Assembly: GCA_902478765.1 (NCBI GenBank) | Contig: CABSMN010000022.1 | Coordinates: 1-9,813 of the forward strand | Reading direction: 5' to 3' | DNA: 9,813 nucleotides | From: an uncultured Collinsella sp. | GTDB lineage: Bacteria; Actinomycetota; Coriobacteriia; Coriobacteriales; Coriobacteriaceae | In this document: positions 6,218-9,813 of the stretch, in pieces | How the letters are laid out: every line of letters begins with the position of its first letter | How positions within the stretch are numbered: the stretch's first letter is position 1 | Notes under the pieces: generated by a model | What the model saw: only the letters and a program-made list of their open reading frames with translations | Database searches by the model: none | Told to the model about the DNA's origin: nothing | Translations under genes and position numbers: made by a program

Positions 6218-7651
6218 ATGGCTGTTATTAATGTGCTGCCTTCGGATGGGAAGGTTATTGACGAGGGTCCAGTTGGTTGCTCTGCTGATGTTTGCTGTGA
6301 TGACTTTCGTCATCTCGATGTTGGACTGCCGCCCGAGATTCTTCGTCTTAAGGATGCCGGGTATTTGACGCAGGCTGTTGCTGCCTGCGATCGCCTTTTG
6401 GAGCAGAACCCCGAGCCTTCGCTGGCTGCTTGTGTTCGTGCCGAGCGGTATCGCATGCTCGAGACGCCGCTTCATTTTTCGGTGTCGCGCGACCAGGCCA
6501 TTGCGATGATTCGCGAGGAGTGGCCAGAGTTTACCGAAGAGCAGTTTGATGACCTGATTAATCGTAAGCGTATTGACTGGCGCTTTATCGATGGCGAACT
6601 GTTCGTTCTCGACAACTTCCTCGATTCGCTTCGCGTATATCCCAAAGAGGTTCCCGGCATGCGGCCCGATTCTACGGACGGAATAGCACTGCGCAACGAG
6701 ATGCTCAAGGAGATGAAGTCACAAAACGGATTGGCTCGCGTCATTACGCTTAAAGCGTCCGTGTCTGTCCCCGGCGCTCTGGAAGGGGAGACCGTTCGCG
6801 CGTGGCTACCCGTTGCCGCCGCCTGTCGTCAACAGTCTCATATCGAGGTTCTCGATATGACGCCGGAGGGTGCTGTTGCCCCCGCGAATGCTTCGGCGCG
6901 TACCGCCTCGTGGTCTTCTTCGAGTGAGCGCTCATTCTCGGTGACCTATCGCTATCAAATTGATGCCGCTTATCGTGATGTCTATGGGGGTGCGCTTCCG
7001 GTGCATCCTTGCATGGACGCGCCACTGCCCGTGGACACCTCCGAGGACCGTCCGCACATTGCATTCACGCCGTATCTACAGCAGCTGACAGCCCGTGTCA
7101 TTGACGGGCTCGAGGATCCGCTCGATCGCGCCCGTGCTATCTATGATTACCTGACGCAGTACATCGACTATCGCTATCAGCCGCCGTACTTGCTTTTGGG
7201 ATCTATTGCCGATGACTGCGCGCATTCGCTCCGCGGCGATTGCGGCGTTATGGCGCTCACGTTTATCACCATGTGCCGTATCGCGGGCGTGCCTGCCCGT
7301 TGGCAGAGCGGCCTGTATGTTGCGCCCGATTCGGTGGGGTCGCACGACTGGGCAGAGTTCTATACGCCGCAGACCGGATGGCTCAACGCCGACGTGTCAT
7401 TTGGATCTTCTGCTCGCAGGATGGGGGAGGAGTGGCGCCGCCGTCACTACTTTGGCAATCTCGACCCGTGGCGTATGGTGGCCAACAATCGATTCCAGGC
7501 AGAGTTTGAGCCCTCTTTCGACGGCATGCGCGAGGACCCTTACGATAACCAGATGGGTGAGGCTTCGGTCGACGGTCGCGGATGCCGTCGGCGCGAGATG
7601 CTCCGCACGGTCGAACTCATCGAAATGCTCGAAGTTCCATTTTCGGACTAA
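6218..7651 (+). CDS. Transglutaminase-fold domain protein, role unknown
   Basis: A 477-residue protein whose C-terminal half carries a transglutaminase-like (papain-fold) core. The catalytic triad is visible: Cys342 in RGDCGVMALTF, His376 in GSHDWAEFY and Asp392 in LNADVSFG, in the usual order and spacing. The GVPARWQSGLYV stretch between Cys and His is typical of the family. Residues 1-150 are a mostly helical region that I do not recognise; residues about 165-250 look beta-rich (ITLKASVSVPG...VRAWLPVA), as in bacterial transglutaminases with an N-terminal beta domain. No signal peptide or membrane segment is seen, so it is probably cytosolic. Family members act as peptidases, amidases or cross-linking enzymes; the substrate cannot be inferred. 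ATG 6218 follows TTGGAG by 7 nt. The gene is monocistronic, between a terminator and a tRNA. Codon use is less biased than in the aldolase. Confidence 0.85.
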   Translation: MAVINVLPSDGKVIDEGPVGCSADVCCDDFRHLDVGLPPEILRLKDAGYLTQAVAACDRLLEQNPEPSLAACVRAERYRMLETPLHFSVSRDQAIAMIREEWPEFTEEQFDDLINRKRIDWRFIDGELFVLDNFLDSLRVYPKEVPGMRPDSTDGIALRNEMLKEMKSQNGLARVITLKASVSVPGALEGETVRAWLPVAAACRQQSHIEVLDMTPEGAVAPANASARTASWSSSSERSFSVTYRYQIDAAYRDVYGGALPVHPCMDAPLPVDTSEDRPHIAFTPYLQQLTARVIDGLEDPLDRARAIYDYLTQYIDYRYQPPYLLLGSIADDCAHSLRGDCGVMALTFITMCRIAGVPARWQSGLYVAPDSVGSHDWAEFYTPQTGWLNADVSFGSSARRMGEEWRRRHYFGNLDPWRMVANNRFQAEFEPSFDGMREDPYDNQMGEASVDGRGCRRREMLRTVELIEMLEVPFSD

Positions 7652-7665
7652 TCGGTAGAAAGCTG

Positions 7666-7674
7666 TGATAAACT
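7666..7674 (+). promoter_or_regulatory. Extended -10 promoter of tRNA-Leu
   Basis: TGATAAACT is an extended -10 (TG-N-TAAACT) ending 16 bp before the mature tRNA 5' end, a normal distance for a short tRNA leader. No convincing -35 is present. It begins 15 bp after the stop of the transglutaminase-like gene. Confidence 0.5.
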
Positions 7675-7690
7675 AACTCACGCATTGCGT

Positions 7691-7777
7691 GCCCGAGTGG
7701 CGGAATTGGCAGACGCAGTGGACTCAAAATCCACCGTTGGCAACAACGTGCGAGTTCGAGTCTCGCCTCGGGCACCA
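7691..7777 (+). tRNA. tRNA-Leu(CAA)
   Basis: An 87-nt class II tRNA reading UUG codons. The acceptor stem GCCCGAG (7691-7697) pairs with CTCGGGC (7767-7773), followed by discriminator A and encoded CCA (7775-7777). The D-loop region GGCGGAATTGGCAGACGC is typical of tRNA-Leu. The anticodon stem GTGGA/TCCAC (7718-7722, 7730-7734) holds the loop CTCAAAA with anticodon CAA at 7725-7727. The long variable arm CGTTG/CAACG (7735-7739, 7744-7748) and the T-arm GCGAG/CTCGC with loop TTCGAGT complete it. All stems pair fully. Confidence 0.98.
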
Positions 7778-7796
7778 TACATGCAAGTGAGCGTTC

Positions 7797-7819
7797 AAGG
7801 GGGTTGTGGCCCCCTTTTT
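7797..7819 (+). terminator. tRNA-Leu terminator
   Basis: AAGGGGG (7797-7803) pairs with CCCCCTT (7810-7816) around a 6-nt loop, and a five-T run ends at 7819. It begins 20 nt after the tRNA CCA. Confidence 0.85.
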
Positions 7820-7823
7820 CGTG

Positions 7824-7938
7824 CCGAACTCGCGTGAGCGCGCGAAGCGTTAAGCAAACAGGCCTGTGGCCTGTTTGTAGCGGAGCGTGGCGAGGGCGCC
7901 ACGCGCCCGAAGCCCGGGGCTTCGCGAAGCGAAGGCCC
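7824..7938. repeat. 115-bp palindrome cluster between the tRNA-tail copies
   Basis: Adjacent palindromes occupy most of this spacer: CAAACAGGCC/GGCCTGTTTG (7855-7864, 7868-7877; 10 bp, 3-nt loop), GCGTGGCG/CGCCACGC (7885-7892, 7897-7904; 8 bp, 4-nt loop), CGAAGCCC/GGGCTTCG (7908-7915, 7917-7924) and the overlapping perfect 12-mer GCTTCGCGAAGC (7919-7930). There is no T-run and no plausible ORF. It may be a small dispersed palindromic element or a structured RNA; neither can be decided here. Confidence 0.7.
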
Positions 7939-7980
7939 TTCGAGTCTCGCCTCGAGCACCATACATGCAAGCGAGCGTTC

Positions 7981-8002
7981 AAGGGGGTCAAGGTCCCTTT
8001 TT
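7981..8002 (+). terminator. Second, weaker terminator copy
   Basis: AAGGG (7981-7985) can pair with CCCTT (7995-7999), followed by T's to 8002. It is the diverged copy of the tRNA-Leu terminator, with a shorter stem and a changed loop. It insulates the infC leader from upstream transcription if it works. Confidence 0.55.
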
Positions 8003-8032
8003 CGTGTACGTAATGTGATAACGCGCTGTACG

Positions 8033-8041
8033 TGTTATTAT
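8033..8041 (+). promoter_or_regulatory. Candidate promoter of the infC-rpmI-rplT operon
   Basis: TGTTATTAT is an extended -10 (TG-N-TATTAT, five of six consensus bases). The -35 region has only TGTGAT (8014-8019), 16 bp upstream. Transcription would start near 8048, giving a leader of about 175 nt before infC. The heptamer TGTACGT occurs twice (8005-8011, 8027-8033), 22 bp apart, around the promoter. Confidence 0.5.
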
Positions 8042-8047
8042 TCGCAA

Positions 8048-8223
8048 GGCGTTGTTCCCGCAATGCCCTAAAGAGGAACCTGAGGGTTCCCACCTTTTGG
8101 CGCCAATGAGCAGCTGACTGGTCATACAACTTAGATTCCCTTCCTCAAATCGAGGAAGTCTATGTGTACGACCTGGTTGCTGAGAAGCGCCGGGTTATTT
8201 TTTTATGAATGGAGGTAGGGAAA
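8048..8223 (+). promoter_or_regulatory. Structured 5' leader of infC operon (possible L20-type control)
   Basis: About 175 nt without an ORF holds consecutive structures: GGAACC-TGAG-GGTTCC (8075-8090), the palindrome TTGGCGCCAA (8097-8106), CTTCCTC-AAATC-GAGGAAG (8140-8158) and the terminator hairpin at 8171-8204. In Bacillus the same operon carries a leader where ribosomal protein L20 promotes premature termination. The same logic is plausible here because rplT is the last gene of the operon. I could not align it to the known L20 leader by eye, so the ligand is inferred from context only. Confidence 0.55.
8171..8204 (+). terminator. Intrinsic terminator (attenuator) just before infC
   Basis: ACCTGG (8171-8176) pairs with CCGGGT (8190-8195), including one T-G pair. 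An inner GCT/AGC stem (8179-8181, 8186-8188) closes on the GNRA-type loop GAGA. A seven-T run (8198-8204) follows. It ends 6 nt before the infC Shine-Dalgarno site and lies inside the operon leader, which fits attenuation better than end-of-gene termination. Confidence 0.75.
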
Positions 8224-8778
8224 ATAGCTAAGTCTGATGACACCCGCATCAACGACGAGATCACTGCATCTTCGTGTCGTTTGATTGGCGTCGATGGCTC
8301 TCAGCTCGGCCTGTTCGCCATCCGCGATGCCCAGCGCGTCGCCGACGATCAGGGTCTCGACCTGGTCGAGATCGCTCCCAACGCGGAGCCGCCGGTCTGC
8401 AAGGTCATGGACTACGGTAAGTTCAAGTACCAGCAGGCCATGAAGGCCAAGGCTGCTCGTAAGAACCAGTCCAAGGTCGAGGTCAAGGAAATGAAGTTCC
8501 GACCCAAGATCGACGTTGGCGACTACGAGACCAAGAAGGGCCACGTTCTGCGTTTCCTCAAGAAGGGCGCACGCGTTAAGATCACCATCATGTTCCGCGG
8601 CCGTGAGATGGCTCACCCGGAGCAGGGCCTTAACGTTCTCGAGCGTCTCGCCGAGGATCTCAAGCCTTACGCTACGGTCGAGTCCAAGCCTAAGATGGAA
8701 GGCCGTAACATGCTTATGCTGCTCGCCCCGATTAAGGGCGCCTTCGATGAGGATAAAGCGGCAAGCGATAGCAAGTAA
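8224..8778 (+). CDS. infC: Translation initiation factor IF-3
   Basis: A 184-residue IF-3 that binds the 30S subunit, prevents premature 50S joining and proofreads start codons. The N-domain begins DDTRINDEI, the family signature CKVMDYGKFKYQ starts at residue 59, and the lysine-rich linker and C-domain (KEMKFRPKI, HVLRFLKKGARVKITIMFRGRE) follow. Start choice: the ATG at 8209 would place the perfect GGAGGT (8211-8216) inside the gene, whereas ATA at 8224 lies 7 nt after it and gives the usual MAKSDDTRINDEI. A non-AUG start (often AUU, also AUA or AUC) is known for infC and lets IF-3 repress its own synthesis. It is the first gene of infC-rpmI-rplT, behind a leader with an attenuator. The product is certain; the AUA start is an inference from spacing. 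Confidence 0.96.
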   Translation: MAKSDDTRINDEITASSCRLIGVDGSQLGLFAIRDAQRVADDQGLDLVEIAPNAEPPVCKVMDYGKFKYQQAMKAKAARKNQSKVEVKEMKFRPKIDVGDYETKKGHVLRFLKKGARVKITIMFRGREMAHPEQGLNVLERLAEDLKPYATVESKPKMEGRNMLMLLAPIKGAFDEDKAASDSK

Positions 8779-8810
8779 CTAGTGTTCTGTAACCGATTAA
8801 GGAGTATTTC

Positions 8811-9002
8811 ATGCCTAAGATGAAGTCCCACAGCGGCACCAAGAAGCGTTTCCGCAAGACTGGTACCGGCAAGCTTATGCGCGCCAAGGCTTTCAAGAGC
8901 CACATCCTGAGCAAGAAGTCCACCAAGCGTAAGCGTGGCTTCCGTCAGGAGACCGAGATCGCCGCTGCCGACCGCAAGGTCATCAAGTCGCGTCTCGCCT
9001 AA
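8811..9002 (+). CDS. rpmI: 50S ribosomal protein L35 (bL35)
   Basis: A 63-residue, very basic protein of the large ribosomal subunit, of normal family length. [20 protein letters not shown] is the family signature, and the Lys/Arg-rich middle contacts 23S rRNA. AAGGAG (8799-8804) lies 6 nt before ATG 8811. It is the middle gene of the operon, 32 bp after infC and 46 bp before rplT, with no terminator on either side. Codon use is biased as in other ribosomal genes. Confidence 0.97.
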   Translation: MPKMKSHSGTKKRFRKTGTGKLMRAKAFKSHILSKKSTKRKRGFRQETEIAAADRKVIKSRLA

Positions 9003-9048
9003 GTTCGCGTTCCCGTTTTTCGTTTTACCGTCTAGGAGTTGATAGAAC

Positions 9049-9408
9049 ATGGCACGTATTAAGCGCGCTGTTGCCGCCAAGAAGAAGCGCCGTACCGTTA
9101 TGCACCGTGCGAAGGGTTACTACGGTGCCGCTTCGCGTACTTACAAGCATGCTAAAGAGCAGGTCCAGCACTCCCTGCAGTATCAGTATCGTGATCGCCG
9201 CAACAAGAAGCGCGAGATCCGTTCTCTCTGGATCACCCGTATCAACGCTGCTGCTCGCCTGAACGACATCTCTTACTCTCAGTTCATGCACGGCCTGAAG
9301 GTTGCCGGCATCGAGCTCGACCGCAAGGTCCTGGCTCAGATGGCTTACGAGGACATCGAGTCCTTCAACGAGCTGGCTGCCATTGCCAAGAAGGCTCTCG
9401 AGGCCTAA
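9049..9408 (+). CDS. rplT: 50S ribosomal protein L20 (bL20)
   Basis: A 119-residue 50S protein needed early in large-subunit assembly, of normal length. The N-terminal basic extension (MARIKRAVAAKKKRRTVMHR, then AKGYYGAASRTYKHAKEQ) inserts into 23S rRNA, and the globular part includes RRNKKREIRSLWITRINAAAR and YSQFMHGL. AGGAG (9034-9038) precedes ATG 9049 by 10 nt. It is the last gene of infC-rpmI-rplT and is followed by a strong terminator. In well-studied relatives L20 represses this operon by binding its mRNA leader, which makes the leader at 8048-8223 a possible target. Confidence 0.98.
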   Translation: MARIKRAVAAKKKRRTVMHRAKGYYGAASRTYKHAKEQVQHSLQYQYRDRRNKKREIRSLWITRINAAARLNDISYSQFMHGLKVAGIELDRKVLAQMAYEDIESFNELAAIAKKALEA

Positions 9409-9429
9409 TAGATTCTCTTGAATCGCTAG

Positions 9430-9465
9430 GGGAGTGTCGCGTTGTGCGCGGCGCTCCCTCTTTTT
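9430..9465 (+). terminator. Terminator of the infC-rpmI-rplT operon
   Basis: A 12-bp stem (9430-9441 with 9447-9458) containing two G-T pairs closes on a 5-nt loop. It is followed by TCTTTTT (9459-9465). It starts 21 bp after the rplT stop. Confidence 0.9.
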
Positions 9466-9478
9466 ATCTGAAGCGCGG

Positions 9479-9537
9479 TTTACATTGCTAAAAGCGCGGG
9501 TAGATAGACACTTACAGGTGACCGATCTCTATATATT
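9479..9537 (+). promoter_or_regulatory. Candidate rRNA operon promoter region
   Basis: TTTACA (9479-9484) and TAGATA (9501-9506) are 16 bp apart. A second weaker pair is CTTACA (9511-9516) with TATATT (9532-9537), spaced 15 bp. Two stacked promoters are common before rRNA operons, but neither pair is close to consensus and the assignment depends on the leader that follows. Confidence 0.35.
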
Positions 9538-9813
9538 TCTAAACCAAAGGGTCATCATCTGATACGTGCGGAAGATCCGCACCAGTCTTTCTATTAGCTA
9601 TAGAAAGCGATATGTTGTGTAGGACTTGTGAAGAGTGGAATTGACGACCCACAGGGCTTCGCGGTCTGGCAATATATCTCCTTGCCGCGCGGCCCGGTCG
9701 GACCGGATCAGCCGCCAGGCGTGCACCTTGAGAACCGGATACTGCGAGGATGGACACATTCAGTGTCGCATCCGGGCAGACATCGAACCATTTGAAATGG
9801 TCTAACTTGGATT
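9538..9813 (+). promoter_or_regulatory. Gene-free pre-rRNA leader, probably upstream of 16S
   Basis: This 276-bp stretch has no plausible gene. It contains CACCTTGAGAACC at 9724-9736, closely resembling the TTGAGAAC element found in actinobacterial rRNA leaders and spacers (boxA/antitermination and RNase III processing region). It is dense in hairpins: GTGCGGA/TCCGCAC (9566-9582), CTTTCTAT/ATAGAAAG (9587-9607), CCGGTC/GACCGG (9694-9706), GGATG-GACAC/GTGTC-CATCC (9748-9773) and ACCATTT/AAATGGT near 9788-9802. The 16S start (AGAGTTTGATC) is not reached. The direction is inferred from its place after the rplT terminator and the + orientation of TTGAGAAC. Confidence 0.5.

Larger units (their letters stand above)
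7755..8006 (+). repeat. Direct repeat of the tRNA-Leu 3' end plus terminator
   Basis: Copy 1 (7755-7823) runs from the T-loop of tRNA-Leu through CCA and the terminator to TTTTTCGTG. Copy 2 (7939-8006) repeats it 184 bp downstream: positions 7939-7987 match 7755-7803 at 47 of 49 bases, the loop of the terminator hairpin differs, and CCCTTTTTCGTG is shared again. Copy 2 has no acceptor 5' strand, D-arm or anticodon arm, and its one acceptor change (A at 7955) would mispair, so it cannot be a tRNA. It is either the decayed second member of a tandem tRNA-Leu pair or the scar of an insertion at the tRNA 3' end. Confidence 0.9.

Noticed and set aside
7755..8006. attL/attR of a classical integrated phage or island
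   Set aside because: The interval is only 184 bp, contains no integrase, and the identity extends well past the tRNA 3' end.
7804..8013. Plus-strand 69-residue ORF after the tRNA
   Set aside because: It consists of terminator, palindromes and the repeated tRNA tail; it has no ribosome binding site.
7617..8129. Minus-strand 170-residue ORF across the tRNA-Leu region
   Set aside because: It reads through an antisense tRNA and the repeated tail; such RLELAR…WILSPLRLPIPPLGH proteins are known tRNA-derived annotation artefacts.
8205..8231. Eight-codon out-of-frame mini-ORF (MNGGRENS) overlapping the infC start
   Set aside because: It starts directly after the terminator T-run without an upstream ribosome binding site, so translation is unlikely.
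9539..9757. Minus-strand 72-residue ORF at the right end
   Set aside because: It has no family resemblance and lies in a hairpin-rich stretch better explained as rRNA leader.

Overview
The window is about 9.8 kb of GC-rich bacterial chromosome, most likely from a coriobacterium (Actinomycetota) close to Collinsella. This rests on codon choice, a class II aldolase with strong expression bias, the rel/metallo-hydrolase neighbourhood and an actinobacterial-looking pre-rRNA leader at the right end. The genus is an inference; no rRNA gene body lies in the window to settle it.

The first 45 bases are not genomic. They are the end of an Illumina P5 oligo, an 8-base index and the Nextera Read 1 transposase adapter ending in the 19-base Tn5 mosaic end. 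True sequence begins at base 46, inside a gene, so the left edge is a library-fragment end.

Left block (46-4905), all on the + strand: a 5'-truncated gene whose first ~45 residues look like the C-terminal tail of RecJ and whose remainder is a complete RecQ-like superfamily 2 helicase; then a full-length bifunctional Rel/SpoT (p)ppGpp synthetase-hydrolase 15 bp downstream; then, after a perfect 12-bp hairpin, a glyoxalase II-like metallo-beta-lactamase hydrolase. The recJ-rel order is a known conserved neighbourhood and supports the RecJ reading.

Middle block (4906-7651): a class II fructose-bisphosphate aldolase with its own promoter region and strong Shine-Dalgarno site; a 92-bp nested palindrome resembling a REP-type dispersed element; a terminator; and a cytosolic transglutaminase-fold protein of unknown role.

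Right block (7652-9813): tRNA-Leu(CAA) with its terminator, followed by 115 bp packed with palindromes and a second, headless copy of the tRNA 3' end plus terminator. Next is the translation operon infC-rpmI-rplT, preceded by a ~175-nt structured leader ending in an intrinsic terminator right before infC. infC itself appears to start at a rare AUA codon. After the rplT terminator, the last ~340 bp hold no gene and look like the promoter and leader of an rRNA operon whose 16S gene would begin just outside the window.

No CRISPR array, insertion sequence, phage gene or defence system is visible. The most rewarding oddities are the RecJ-helicase fusion, the duplicated tRNA tail with its palindrome cluster, the double control signals on infC and the REP-like palindrome. 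The adapter must be removed before the left end is interpreted.
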